A model generated the notes under the pieces. It worked only from the letters and a program-made list of their open reading frames with translations. It made no database searches and was not told the DNA's origin. The translations under genes were made by a program, and so were the position numbers. Of a DNA stretch of 64,000 nt, positions 16,329-25,363 are shown piece by piece; the stretch's first letter is position 1; each line of letters starts with the position of its first letter. This DNA comes from CAZUZS01 sp964624795 (GTDB lineage Bacteria; Calditrichota; Calditrichia; RBG-13-44-9): positions 1 to 64,000 of the forward strand of contig CAZUZS010000012.1 in the NCBI GenBank assembly GCA_964624795.1, written 5' to 3'.

Positions 16329-19040
16329 ATGGCAAAAATTTATATAGATGACAGGCCGTACGAGGTCGATGCCAAAAACAATCTGCTGGATGCGGTGCTT
16401 TCGCTGGGAATCAATCTTCCCTATTTCTGCTGGCACCCGGCAATGGGATCGGTGGGCGCCTGCCGGCAGTGTGCGGTCATAAAATTCAAAGATGAAAACG
16501 ACAAAAAGGGCAGGATTGTGATGGCCTGCATGGAACAGATCGAAGAAGGCATGCGCATTTCGGTGGAAGCCCGGCAGGCAACGGAATTCCGCGCCAGCGT
16601 TATCGAATTGCTCATGACCAACCATCCCCACGACTGCCCGGTCTGCGATGAAGGAGGCGAGTGCCACCTGCAGGATATGACGACCATGACTGGCCACGAT
16701 TATCGCAGATTCCGTTATCATAAACGAACCTACCGGAACCAAAACCTGGGGCCGTTTATCAACCACGAAATGAACCGCTGCATCCAGTGCTACCGCTGCG
16801 TGCGCTTTTACCGGGATTACGCCGGGGGGCGGGATCTCCATGCGCTGGCATCGAAGAATCACACCTATTTCGGGCGTTTCGAAGACGGTACTCTGGAAAG
16901 CGAATTCAGCGGAAACCTGGTGGAAGTTTGCCCTACCGGGGTCTTCACCGATAAAACCTTGAAAAAACATTACACCCGCAAATGGGACTTAACCACCGCC
17001 CCGTCCATTTGCCACCACTGCGGATTGGGCTGCAACATCATTGCCGGGGAACGCTACGGCAGCCTGCGGCGGATTCTCAGCCGCTACAACGGCCAGGTAA
17101 ACGGCTATTTCATCTGCGACCGTGGCCGCTTCGGTTACGAATTCGTCAACAGCCAAAACCGCATCCGGCAGCCCCTGCGGAGGGGAGAAGCCAGCAAGCA
17201 GTTGGAGCCACTGGACAAGGGAACCATCCTGAATTCCCTTGGAAAAATACTGGAAGGCAGCAAAGAAATCATCGGCATCGGCTCGCCCCGTGCTTCGCTG
17301 GAGGCGAATTTTGCGCTGCAAAAACTGGTAGGAAAAGAGAATTTCTACCTGGGGATTTCCGGCCGGGAACACCGCCTGCTCGATACAATTTTGGAGATTC
17401 TGCGAAACGGCCCGGCCCGCACGCCGTCGCTGAAGGAAGTGGAAAAAGCCGATGCGGTTTTCATTCTGGGCGAAGATATCACGAATACCGCCCCGATGCT
17501 GGCGCTGGCGGTGCGCCAGGCGATCCGCCAGAAACCGATGGGGACATCCCGAAAATTGAACATCCCGGATTGGGACGATGCGGCAGTGCGGGAAGCCACA
17601 CAGGAGCAAAAAGGGCCGTTGTTTGTCGCCGCCCCGTTTGGCACCCGGCTGGACGATGTGGCAACTGCCACCTACCGCGCTACCCCGGACGACATCGCCC
17701 GGCTTGGTTTTGCGGTGGCGCATCAAATCGAAAAAGGTGCTTCCGGAATCGCGGATTTACCGGCTGACGTTCGCGCGTTGGTGAAACAGATCGCGGAAGC
17801 GCTGAAAAATGCCGAAAAGCCGCTACTGATTGCCGGAACCGCCTCGCACAACGAAGCGATTCTTCACGCGGCAGCCAACATTACAAGGGCACTTTATTCA
17901 GCCAAAAAAGAGGTAAGCCTCTCATTTACAGTTCCCGAAGTGAACAGTTTGGGGCTGGCCATGCTGGGCGGGAAACCGCTGAGCGAGGCGTTTGAAAGAG
18001 CACATGGTGAAGATAAGAAATCCGCCATCATTCTTGAAAACAATCTCTACCGGCGGGCACAAAAGAAAGACGTTGATGCGTTTTTCGAAAATTGCAAAAA
18101 TGTGATCACCCTGGACGCGCATATCCAGCCAACCGCTGCCCGCTCCTACATTGTGATTCCCGTGGGGACGTTTGCAGAAAACGACGGAACGGTGGTCAGC
18201 AGCGAAGGCCGCGCCCAGCGATTCTACCAGGTTTACGCGCCGCAGGACGACGTGCAGGAAAGCTGGCGTTGGCTGGCGGAAATTTCGGCAGCAATAGGAC
18301 AGACCGAACCGGGCAACTGGAAAACGTTCGATGAGTTTACCGCCGCGCTGGTGGCCGAGATGCCGGATTTCGGCGGAATCGATGAGCTGGCACCGCCGCC
18401 CGGATTTCGCGTAGCGGGACAAAAAATACCACGCCAGCCGCACCGCTTCAGCGGACGAACCGCCATGCACGCCAATGTCAATGTGAGCGAACCCAAACCG
18501 CCGGAGGACCCCGATTCGGCGCTCTCTTTCACGATGGAAGGGTACCGCGGAAAACCGCCGTCCTCCATTATTCCGTTTTTCTGGTCGCCGGGCTGGAACT
18601 CGGCGCAGTCCATCAACAAATTCCAGATTGAAGTGGGCGGCGGGCTGCACGGGGGAGATCCCGGCAGGCGGCTCATCGAAGCCGGTGACAAATCCGGTTT
18701 CAACAGCGAAACGCCGCCTCCATTCGCAGCGCGGGAAGACGAGTTTTTGCTGCTGCCGGTGTATCACATTTTTGGCAGCGAGGAGTTGAGCAGCATGTCG
18801 CCGGCAATTGCCGAAAGGGCGCCGCAGCCTTACCTGGCACTGAATCCGGCGGATGCAGAAAAACGGAAAATATCCGAAGGGAAAGAGATCGAATTCAGCT
18901 TGGGCGGAAATCCCGTCCGGCTGCCGGTGATTTTCCGCAAAGAGATACCGGGCGGAATCGCCGGGATGGCGGCCGGTTTGCCGAAAACGGAATGGGCCGA
19001 ATTGCCGCAGTGGGTTAAACTGGGAGAAGCCGGAAAATGA
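16329..19040 (+). CDS. nuoG: NADH-quinone oxidoreductase subunit G
   Basis: A 903-residue, E. coli-sized subunit that passes electrons through several Fe-S clusters. Ligand motifs in order: 2Fe-2S N1b (FCWHPAMGSVGACRQC and a later Cys); the His-ligated N5 (HPHDCPVCDEGGEC); N4 (CIQCYRCVRF plus VEVCPTG); and the extra N7 cluster (CHHCGLGC plus FICDRGRF), which many organisms have lost. The C-terminal two-thirds is a degenerate molybdopterin-oxidoreductase-like fold without a visible active-site Cys. It starts directly after the nuoF stop and overlaps nuoH as ATGA. Long open frames on the opposite strand here are coding shadows. Confidence 0.96.
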   Translation: MAKIYIDDRPYEVDAKNNLLDAVLSLGINLPYFCWHPAMGSVGACRQCAVIKFKDENDKKGRIVMACMEQIEEGMRISVEARQATEFRASVIELLMTNHPHDCPVCDEGGECHLQDMTTMTGHDYRRFRYHKRTYRNQNLGPFINHEMNRCIQCYRCVRFYRDYAGGRDLHALASKNHTYFGRFEDGTLESEFSGNLVEVCPTGVFTDKTLKKHYTRKWDLTTAPSICHHCGLGCNIIAGERYGSLRRILSRYNGQVNGYFICDRGRFGYEFVNSQNRIRQPLRRGEASKQLEPLDKGTILNSLGKILEGSKEIIGIGSPRASLEANFALQKLVGKENFYLGISGREHRLLDTILEILRNGPARTPSLKEVEKADAVFILGEDITNTAPMLALAVRQAIRQKPMGTSRKLNIPDWDDAAVREATQEQKGPLFVAAPFGTRLDDVATATYRATPDDIARLGFAVAHQIEKGASGIADLPADVRALVKQIAEALKNAEKPLLIAGTASHNEAILHAAANITRALYSAKKEVSLSFTVPEVNSLGLAMLGGKPLSEAFERAHGEDKKSAIILENNLYRRAQKKDVDAFFENCKNVITLDAHIQPTAARSYIVIPVGTFAENDGTVVSSEGRAQRFYQVYAPQDDVQESWRWLAEISAAIGQTEPGNWKTFDEFTAALVAEMPDFGGIDELAPPPGFRVAGQKIPRQPHRFSGRTAMHANVNVSEPKPPEDPDSALSFTMEGYRGKPPSSIIPFFWSPGWNSAQSINKFQIEVGGGLHGGDPGRRLIEAGDKSGFNSETPPPFAAREDEFLLLPVYHIFGSEELSSMSPAIAERAPQPYLALNPADAEKRKISEGKEIEFSLGGNPVRLPVIFRKEIPGGIAGMAAGLPKTEWAELPQWVKLGEAGK

Positions 19041-19990
19041 ACAGCACCCTCATCAGCCTGATTATTATTGTGGGCGTGCTGCTGGTGATGCTCACCATTG
19101 CCGCCGGCCTGATTTACGTGGAACGCCGCATGTTGGCCGCCTGGCAGGACCGCTACGGCCCCAACCGCACCGGGCCTTTCGGACTGCTGCAGGTGCTGGC
19201 CGACATGATCAAGATTTTTTTCAAAGAGGACTGGATCGCGCCTTTTGCCGACAAGCGCATTTTCGTGGTCGCGCCGGGCCTCATCATGTTTACGGTGCTT
19301 ATGAGTTTCGCCATCATCCCGTTTACCTCCCGCATTCTTGTGGTGGATCTGAACATCGGCTTGCTGTTTTTCCTGGCCATGTCATCCATGGGCGTTTACA
19401 GCCTGGTGCTGGCGGGCTGGGCATCCAACAACAAATACGCGTTGCTGGGAGCCCTGCGCGGCGCGGCGCAGATGATGTCCTACGAAGTTTTCATGGGGCT
19501 GTCGCTGATGGGCGTGGTGATGATGGCCGGTTCTTTAAACCTGCGGGAAATTGTGGAGGCACAGCGAAAAATCTGGTTTTTTATCCCGCAAATCCTGGGA
19601 TTCATCGTTTTCATGATTGCCGGTATCGCGGAAACCCACCGCCTGCCGTTCGACATCCCGGAAGCGGAGAGCGAGCTGATTGCCGGTTACCATTCGGAAT
19701 ATTCGGGGATGAAATTCGGAATGTTTTTCGTTGGGGAATATCTCGGCATCACGCTGGTTTCGACACTGATTGTCACCCTGTTTTTTGGCGGGTGGCTGGG
19801 TCCCTCTTTTTTGCCGGGAATCGTCTGGTTTTTCCTGAAGATGGGATTTTTTATTCTTACGTTTGTGTTGCTGCGCGCTTCGCTCCCGCGACCGCGTTAT
19901 GATCAATTGATGAGCTACGGTTGGAAACTGCTGCTGCCGCTCACTCTGTTGAACCTGTTGGTTACCGGGGCGATTATTCTGGCGAGCTGA
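19037..19990 (+). CDS. nuoH: NADH-quinone oxidoreductase subunit H
   Basis: A 317-residue membrane subunit (ND1) lining the quinone entry channel and the first proton path. It has about eight hydrophobic helices. Conserved loops include ERRMLAAWQDRYGPNRTGPF (about 29-48), GALRGAAQMMSYEV (about 137-150), and AETHRLPFDIPEAESELIAG with its acidic cluster. The start overlaps the nuoG stop (ATGA). It is followed by a 283-base spacer with several palindromes before nuoI, unusual for genes whose products act side by side. Confidence 0.97.
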   Translation: MNSTLISLIIIVGVLLVMLTIAAGLIYVERRMLAAWQDRYGPNRTGPFGLLQVLADMIKIFFKEDWIAPFADKRIFVVAPGLIMFTVLMSFAIIPFTSRILVVDLNIGLLFFLAMSSMGVYSLVLAGWASNNKYALLGALRGAAQMMSYEVFMGLSLMGVVMMAGSLNLREIVEAQRKIWFFIPQILGFIVFMIAGIAETHRLPFDIPEAESELIAGYHSEYSGMKFGMFFVGEYLGITLVSTLIVTLFFGGWLGPSFLPGIVWFFLKMGFFILTFVLLRASLPRPRYDQLMSYGWKLLLPLTLLNLLVTGAIILAS

Positions 19991-20059
19991 AATTTTAACG
20001 TGAAACGTGAGAAGTGAAATATGAAACGTAGAGAGATTTTTGAGAGAAGAATTTAATAG

Positions 20060-20248
20060 CCCCGATTTTTCCCGAAGGGATCACTATGTGATAAATCGGG
20101 GAATAAGGAAAACAGCAGAAAGGGAAAAGGGCTTCAGCCCAATTATTTTGCTAAAGCCAGATTTTAAGAAAACGCAGACAATAGTCACCGATCTGAAGAT
20201 CGGGGCAAGCCAGAGGCAAAACAGGAATGCCCGGATTTATAATCGGGC
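20060..20248. repeat. Cluster of four short palindromes in the nuoH-nuoI spacer
   Basis: Four inverted repeats lie in tandem: CCCCGATTT/AAATCGGGG (20060-20068 with 20093-20101), GGGC-TTCA-GCCC (20129-20140), CCGATC-TGAA-GATCGG (20188-20203), and GCCCGg...TCGGGC (20229-20248). The rest is AT-rich and non-coding. The arrangement is like REP/BIME elements moved by RAYT (Y1-type) transposases; no such transposase is in the window. Confidence 0.65.
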
Positions 20249-20273
20249 GACTTTAAAATAGATTGGGGGCAGG

Positions 20274-20789
20274 ATGTTTAGTCAGTTACGCAGCATGTGG
20301 ATCGCTTTCACCCACATGTTTCGCAAGCGGGTCACCGTTCAGTATCCGGAGGAAAAATCGAAATTGCCGGCCCGCTGGCGGGGCAGAATTGTGCTTACCC
20401 GCGATCCGGACGGTGAAGAGCGTTGCGTGGCCTGCTACCTGTGCGCAGTGGCCTGCCCGGTGGACTGTATTTCTTTACAGGCCACCGAGGACGAACACGG
20501 ACGGCGCTATCCCGAATTTTTCCGCATCAATTTCTCCCGCTGCATTTTTTGCGGCTTCTGCGAGGATGCCTGCCCGACCTATGCCATTCAACTTATTCCC
20601 GATTTCGAAATGGCCGAATACAATCGCCAGAATCTGGTCTATGAAAAAGAGCATTTGCTGGTGGACGGGGAAGGAAAGTATCATGGCTATAATTTCTACA
20701 AAGTGGCCGGGCTTGCCATCGGCGGAAAAGGAAAGGGAGAAGCGGAAAATGAAGATCCGCCGGTCGATGTCCGCAGCTTGTTGCCGTAA
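20274..20789 (+). CDS. nuoI: NADH-quinone oxidoreductase subunit I
   Basis: A 171-residue ferredoxin-like subunit with two 4Fe-4S clusters (N6a, N6b) linking the hydrophilic arm to NuoB. The motifs are CVACYLCAVACPVDC (about 50-64) and CIFCGFCEDACP (about 89-100). The last ~35 residues are charged and poorly conserved. The ATG at 20274 has a GGGGGCAGG ribosome site. It is flanked on both sides by hairpin-rich spacers (283 bases before, 252 after), so its mRNA stability or translation may differ from that of its neighbours. Confidence 0.96.
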   Translation: MFSQLRSMWIAFTHMFRKRVTVQYPEEKSKLPARWRGRIVLTRDPDGEERCVACYLCAVACPVDCISLQATEDEHGRRYPEFFRINFSRCIFCGFCEDACPTYAIQLIPDFEMAEYNRQNLVYEKEHLLVDGEGKYHGYNFYKVAGLAIGGKGKGEAENEDPPVDVRSLLP

Positions 20790-20890
20790 GAGACCAACAG
20801 AATTCTAACCGGCAGCCAGGGAAAATGCGTATGGCCGGAATTGAGTACTATCATGACGACATTTGGAGGAGGCATTCCAAACAACAACTC

Positions 20891-21026
20891 CCGGCGAAAG
20901 CCGGCTGAACAAACCGGTTCCCGAATTTGGTTTGGGAACCGGAAAGTTAAAGTTTCGTGGGCGGGCGCTTGGGGGAACGGCCCGGAAATCAAAACAGAAA
21001 ATAAAAGAACCGGATAAAGCATCCGG
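20891..21026. repeat. Three hairpins in the nuoI-nuoJ spacer
   Basis: The hairpins are CCGGC-GAAA-GCCGG (20891-20904, GNRA-type loop), CCGGTTCCC with GGGAACCGG around an 11-base loop (20914-20942), and CCGGAT-AAAGC-ATCCGG (21010-21026, just 15 bases before nuoJ). None has a following T-run, so they are not classical terminators. They may be repeat insertions or RNA processing/stability elements. Confidence 0.6.
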
Positions 21027-21041
21027 CCCAGGATTTCAATT

Positions 21042-21572
21042 ATGGACATCACTTTTTACATTGCGGCAGCGGTAGCAATCCTTTCCACCATCATGGTGAT
21101 CACCCGCCTGAACGCCGTCCATGCCTTGCTTTACCTGATTGTGTCGCTGCTGGCAGTTGCCGTCATTTTTTATGTGCTGGGAGCGCCGTTTATCGCAGCG
21201 CTGGAAGTGATCATCTATGCCGGCGCCATCATGGTGTTGTTTATCTTTGTGGTCATGATGCTGAACCTGGGGGACAAGTCAGTTCAGCAGGAAAAACAGT
21301 GGCTCTCTGCCGGCGCCTGGGTCGGCCCGGCCATTCTCTCGCTGATTCTGTTGGGTGAGTTCCTCTATGTGATGCTCGCCGGTTCCGGCCAGCCCGTCGA
21401 GGGGGTAGTCGTCAGTCCCCAAAAGGTAGGCGTTTCGCTCTTCAGCACCTATCTGCTGGGGGTGGAGCTTTCCGCCATGCTGCTGTTGGCGGGCATCATC
21501 GGCGCCTACCACCTGGGCCGGCGTAAGAAGCCGGTTTACCACCGGTTTCTGCAGGAGGAGGGCGGCAAATGA
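21042..21572 (+). CDS. nuoJ: NADH-quinone oxidoreductase subunit J
   Basis: A 176-residue membrane subunit (ND6) with five hydrophobic segments. The conserved helix with the pi-bulge region reads ALEVIIYAGAIMVLFIFVVM (about 52-71). It starts 15 bases after the last hairpin of the preceding spacer, without a strong Shine-Dalgarno (CCAGGA is 10-15 bases upstream). Its stop overlaps the nuoK start as ATGA. It belongs to the membrane arm, next to NuoA and NuoK. Confidence 0.95.
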   Translation: MDITFYIAAAVAILSTIMVITRLNAVHALLYLIVSLLAVAVIFYVLGAPFIAALEVIIYAGAIMVLFIFVVMMLNLGDKSVQQEKQWLSAGAWVGPAILSLILLGEFLYVMLAGSGQPVEGVVVSPQKVGVSLFSTYLLGVELSAMLLLAGIIGAYHLGRRKKPVYHRFLQEEGGK

Positions 21573-21877
21573 TACACATTTCCATGGAAACCGGTTTAAT
21601 TCTGGCGGGAATTCTGTTCAGCCTCGGGTTGCTGGGAGTGCTTGTCCGCCGCAATGTAATTTTCGTTCTGATGTCCATCGAAATTATGCTGAATGCAGCG
21701 GGTCTGGCCTTTGTGGTCGCCGGGGCGCGGTGGGGCCAGGCGGACGGCCAGGTGATGTTCATTTTTATTCTCACCATGGCGGCGGCGGAAGTGTCGGTAG
21801 GTTTGGCGCTCATTCTCCAAATTTACCACCACTTCAAAACGCTGGATTCGGATGCAGCAAGCAAAATGAAAGGGTAA
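21569..21877 (+). CDS. nuoK: NADH-quinone oxidoreductase subunit K
   Basis: A 102-residue membrane subunit (ND4L) with three hydrophobic helices. The typical acidic residues in the second and third helices are seen in VLMSIEIMLNAAGLAFVV and MAAAEVSVGLALILQIY. The ATG at 21569 overlaps the nuoJ stop, and the stop at 21875-21877 is followed after one base by nuoL. The length is standard for the family. Confidence 0.96.
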   Translation: MIHISMETGLILAGILFSLGLLGVLVRRNVIFVLMSIEIMLNAAGLAFVVAGARWGQADGQVMFIFILTMAAAEVSVGLALILQIYHHFKTLDSDAASKMKG

Positions 21878-21878
21878 C

Positions 21879-23771
21879 ATGCTTCAACTGCTTTGGTTAA
21901 TACCGGCACTACCTTTTTTCAGTTACGCCATCCTGGCGATTTTCGGGAAACGCATTTCGCGCAACGGCGTGGCGGCGCTGGGAGTCGGATCGGTGGGCAC
22001 ATCGGCGATACTAACCATCCTGCTGGGAATCAGCTTTCTGACCTCTCCGCCTGCCAACTACGCCTTTTCCCAAACGCTGTGGAAGTGGATGGATGTGGCC
22101 GGATTCTCTCCCGGAATCACCTTTTACCTGGATTCCCTCTCACTGGTTTTCATCTTTGTGATTACGTTCGTGGGATTTCTCATTCACCTCTACTCTTCCG
22201 AATTCATGCAGGGAGATGAAGGCTACAGCCGCTTCTTCGCCTACATGAACCTGTTTGTCGGCTCCATGCTCACCCTGGTGCTGGCCGACAACCTGCTGCT
22301 TCTCTACCTGGGCTGGGAAGGTGTCGGGTTGTGCAGTTACTTGCTCATCGGTTTCTGGTACCAGGAACCGGAAAACGGCTATGCGGCACGCAAAGCGTTC
22401 ATCGTGACCCGCGTAGGGGATGCGGCGTTTGCGGTCGGTCTTTTTCTGCTCTTTCAGAACCTCGGTACCCTGGATATTCAAAATATGCTGCAGCGGGCGG
22501 ATGCCCAATGGATTGCAGGCTCCACCCTGCCGGTAGCGGCGGCACTGCTGCTTCTGGGCGGGGCGGTCGGTAAATCGGCGCAACTTCCGCTGCAAACCTG
22601 GCTCCCCGACGCCATGGCTGGTCCCACCCCGGTAAGCGCACTGATTCACGCCGCCACGATGGTCACTGCCGGCGTTTACCTCATTGCCCGAACTTACGTG
22701 ATTTTTCAATTGGCTCCGGTCGCCATGCTGGTCGTCGCCATTATCGGGGCCGCCACCCTTTTGCTTGCCGGATTCAGCGCCATTACGCAAGTGGACATTA
22801 AAAGGGTGCTGGCCTATTCCACCATCAGCCAGATCGGCTACATGATGCTGGCTCTTGGCGTGGGCGCCTGGGCCGCCGGGATTTTCCATTTTATGATTCA
22901 CGCATTTTTCAAAGCCCTCCTCTTTTTGGGGGCCGGCGTGGTCATCATTACCCATCACCACGAACACAACATGTTCAAAATGGGAGGGCTGCGAAAACAG
23001 CTTCCGGTTACCTTCTGGACGTTTTTAATCGCATCCGGGGCGCTGGCAGCAATCCCCATCGTTACCGCCGGATTTTACAGCAAAGATGCTATCATCTGGT
23101 ATGCCTGGTCGGCGGAAGGGGGCAGCACACTGCTGTGGGTTGCGGCACTGGTGGGCGCGTTTCTGACCGCGATTTACACCTTCCGCATGGTGTTTATTAC
23201 CTTTTTCGGGGAAGAAAAAATGCCCAAAAACGGGACGGTCGGTTTTCGGCTGAAACTGCCGCTGGTTGTGCTGGCGGTCCTGTCCGTTATCGGCGGTTTC
23301 ATTAACCTGCCGCACACTTTTGGGAAGTTTACCCCGCTTTTCAATTTCCTGGAACATACCCTTCCCGCCATTAAAGTCGTTCACGAAAGCCTCTCGCTGG
23401 AATTCTGGTTCGAGCTGATTAGTGCGGTAACTGCGCTTTTGGGGCTTTACCTGGCTTATTATTTCTTTTTTAAGAGAACGCAGTTCGCGGAGCGCTTCAA
23501 CAATACTGCGGTGGGCGCCGCAATCCATCGCTTCTGGTTTACCGGCTGGGGATTCGACTGGATTTACGACCGACTGCTTGTTTTCCCGTTTGTCTGGCTG
23601 GCACGAATTAACCGGCGGGATTTCATCGATCTCTTTTATGATGGCGTGGCATGGACGACGCAGTTGCTCCACAAAGGAGTCGGCCTCACCCAAACCGGAA
23701 GGATCAGGTGGTATGCCATGGGTATTGCATTAGGAGCCGTTATTTCCATCGCACTGGGAGTATTTCTATGA
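21879..23771 (+). CDS. nuoL: NADH-quinone oxidoreductase subunit L
   Basis: The distal proton-pumping antiporter-like subunit (ND5), 630 residues, with about 16 helices and the long lateral amphipathic helix expected near the C-terminus. Key stretches are YLGWEGVGLCSYLLIGFWY (about 147-165, with the conserved Glu), LPDAMAGPTPVSALIHAATM (about 243-262) and KRVLAYSTISQIGYMMLALG (about 308-327). The start is one base after the nuoK stop and the stop overlaps the nuoM ATG. No frameshift or truncation is visible. Confidence 0.97.
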   Translation: MLQLLWLIPALPFFSYAILAIFGKRISRNGVAALGVGSVGTSAILTILLGISFLTSPPANYAFSQTLWKWMDVAGFSPGITFYLDSLSLVFIFVITFVGFLIHLYSSEFMQGDEGYSRFFAYMNLFVGSMLTLVLADNLLLLYLGWEGVGLCSYLLIGFWYQEPENGYAARKAFIVTRVGDAAFAVGLFLLFQNLGTLDIQNMLQRADAQWIAGSTLPVAAALLLLGGAVGKSAQLPLQTWLPDAMAGPTPVSALIHAATMVTAGVYLIARTYVIFQLAPVAMLVVAIIGAATLLLAGFSAITQVDIKRVLAYSTISQIGYMMLALGVGAWAAGIFHFMIHAFFKALLFLGAGVVIITHHHEHNMFKMGGLRKQLPVTFWTFLIASGALAAIPIVTAGFYSKDAIIWYAWSAEGGSTLLWVAALVGAFLTAIYTFRMVFITFFGEEKMPKNGTVGFRLKLPLVVLAVLSVIGGFINLPHTFGKFTPLFNFLEHTLPAIKVVHESLSLEFWFELISAVTALLGLYLAYYFFFKRTQFAERFNNTAVGAAIHRFWFTGWGFDWIYDRLLVFPFVWLARINRRDFIDLFYDGVAWTTQLLHKGVGLTQTGRIRWYAMGIALGAVISIALGVFL

Positions 23772-25363
23772 CGCTACCCTGGATTGTAATTATATTTTTC
23801 GTTGGCGGTTTGTTGGCCTGGTACTCCGAGCGCTGGGGAGCAGAATGGCCGCGCTGGGTCTCACTCATCGTTTTGGTGGGGCACATGATATTCCTGGGTG
23901 TTCTGTGGATTGTGAACACACCGCAGTTGGTGGCCTCCGGCGGCAGTCCCTGGCTGATCCAGTTTCACATCCCCTGGATTCCCCAATTGGGCATCAGCAT
24001 TTATTTTGCTCTGGACGGTATCAGCCTGCTGCTGATATTGCTTTCCAACCTGTTGGCCATCATGGCAGTGGCCACTTCGTGGATTTCAGTGAAAAAGAAA
24101 ATCGGATTTTTCCATTTCAACCTGCTGTGGATTCTGTCGGCGCTTGCAGGTATTTTTATGGCGCTCGATCTCTTCCTTTTCTATTTCTTCTGGGAAATGC
24201 TGCTGGTTCCGCTCTATTTCCTGATTGCGATTTGGGGATACGCCGAGCGGCGAACCTATGCCGCCGTTAAATTTTTTATTTTTACCCAGGCCAGCGGGCT
24301 CCTGATGCTACTGGGAATCCTGGGGCTTTACTTTGTTCACGGCCACGCAACCGGTGTTTACACATTTAATTACATGGAATTGCTGGGAACGAGGATGTCA
24401 GAGTCGCTGGCATTCTGGCTGATGCTGGGTTTCTTTGTAGCGTTCGCGGTGAAGCTGCCGATTGTTCCGTTCCATGTCTGGCTTCCCGACGCGCATACCG
24501 AAGCACCTACCGCCGGCAGTGTGGACCTGGCAGGGCTGGTGCTGAAAATCGGCGCCTACGGAATGCTGCGTTTTGTAATCCCGCTTTTCCCCAAAGCAGC
24601 TTTCGATTTTGCGCCAGTCGCCATGATCATCGGGGTAGTAGGAATTATCTACGGCGCGGTTGTCGCCTACGGGCAAACCGATCTCAAGCGGCTGGTGGCC
24701 TACACCAGCATCAGCCACATGGGATTTGTGCTGCTGGGACTTTTCGCCTGGAACCAGTTGGCCCTGCAAGGATCAATCGTGATTATGCTTTCGCACGGCA
24801 TCAGCACCTCTGCCCTCTTCATTTTGGTGGGCGATCTTTACGAACGGATTCACACCCGGGATATGACCCGAATGGGAGGGTTCTGGAAAAAAGTACCCCG
24901 CATGGGCGGCGTTGGGATGGTGTTCGCGCTGGCCTCGCTGGGTCTTCCAGGACTGGGAAATTTTGTCGGTGAATTCCTGGTGCTGCTAGGTCTTTACCGG
25001 GTGAATGTGCCAATGGCAGTCATCGCCAGCGGCGGCTTTATCGTCGCCACTGCCTATTCTCTTTTGATTATCCAGAGAGTATTCCACGGGAAGCCGGTTG
25101 CGGAGGAAAAAGGCTGGCATCTCTCCGATATGACCGCGCGGGAAATTACCATTCAGGCGTTCATGATCGGCTTTATAATCTGGCTGGGAGTATACCCGCA
25201 AACGGTGCTCACCACCGCCAGGAAAGCATTCGAGAACCTGCGATCTATAACGGCCTCGGCCTATCAGAATGCCACGAGTAACCGCTACCTGCACATTTTT
25301 TCCCCGCAGGGCGATAACACCACAATGGTGCAAGCGGATGAAACTGATGGAGGAAATGAATGA
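23768..25363 (+). CDS. nuoM: NADH-quinone oxidoreductase subunit M
   Basis: A 531-residue proton-pumping membrane subunit (ND4) with about 14 helices. Conserved parts include FYFFWEMLLVPLYFLI (with the essential Glu, about 141-156), VPFHVWLPDAHTEAPTAGSV (about 235-254) and LKRLVAYTSISHMGFVLLGL. I use the ATG at 23768, which overlaps the nuoL stop. The frame is open further upstream, but that stretch lies inside nuoL and does not match the family. The soluble C-terminal tail (after about residue 480) is slightly longer than usual. Confidence 0.97.
   Translation: MTLPWIVIIFFVGGLLAWYSERWGAEWPRWVSLIVLVGHMIFLGVLWIVNTPQLVASGGSPWLIQFHIPWIPQLGISIYFALDGISLLLILLSNLLAIMAVATSWISVKKKIGFFHFNLLWILSALAGIFMALDLFLFYFFWEMLLVPLYFLIAIWGYAERRTYAAVKFFIFTQASGLLMLLGILGLYFVHGHATGVYTFNYMELLGTRMSESLAFWLMLGFFVAFAVKLPIVPFHVWLPDAHTEAPTAGSVDLAGLVLKIGAYGMLRFVIPLFPKAAFDFAPVAMIIGVVGIIYGAVVAYGQTDLKRLVAYTSISHMGFVLLGLFAWNQLALQGSIVIMLSHGISTSALFILVGDLYERIHTRDMTRMGGFWKKVPRMGGVGMVFALASLGLPGLGNFVGEFLVLLGLYRVNVPMAVIASGGFIVATAYSLLIIQRVFHGKPVAEEKGWHLSDMTAREITIQAFMIGFIIWLGVYPQTVLTTARKAFENLRSITASAYQNATSNRYLHIFSPQGDNTTMVQADETDGGNE

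Noticed and set aside
15150..16970. 606-codon open frame on the minus strand across nuoF and nuoG
   Set aside because: It is antisense to two genes with complete cofactor motifs and arises from the third-position G/C bias of those genes. It has no recognisable protein family.
20863..21075. 70-codon plus-strand frame in the nuoI-nuoJ spacer
   Set aside because: It runs through three hairpins and overlaps the nuoJ start in another frame; the composition is not protein-like.
22140..22967. 275-codon minus-strand frame opposite nuoL
   Set aside because: Its Gly/His/Gln/Asn-rich composition is the antisense image of hydrophobic helices; not a gene.
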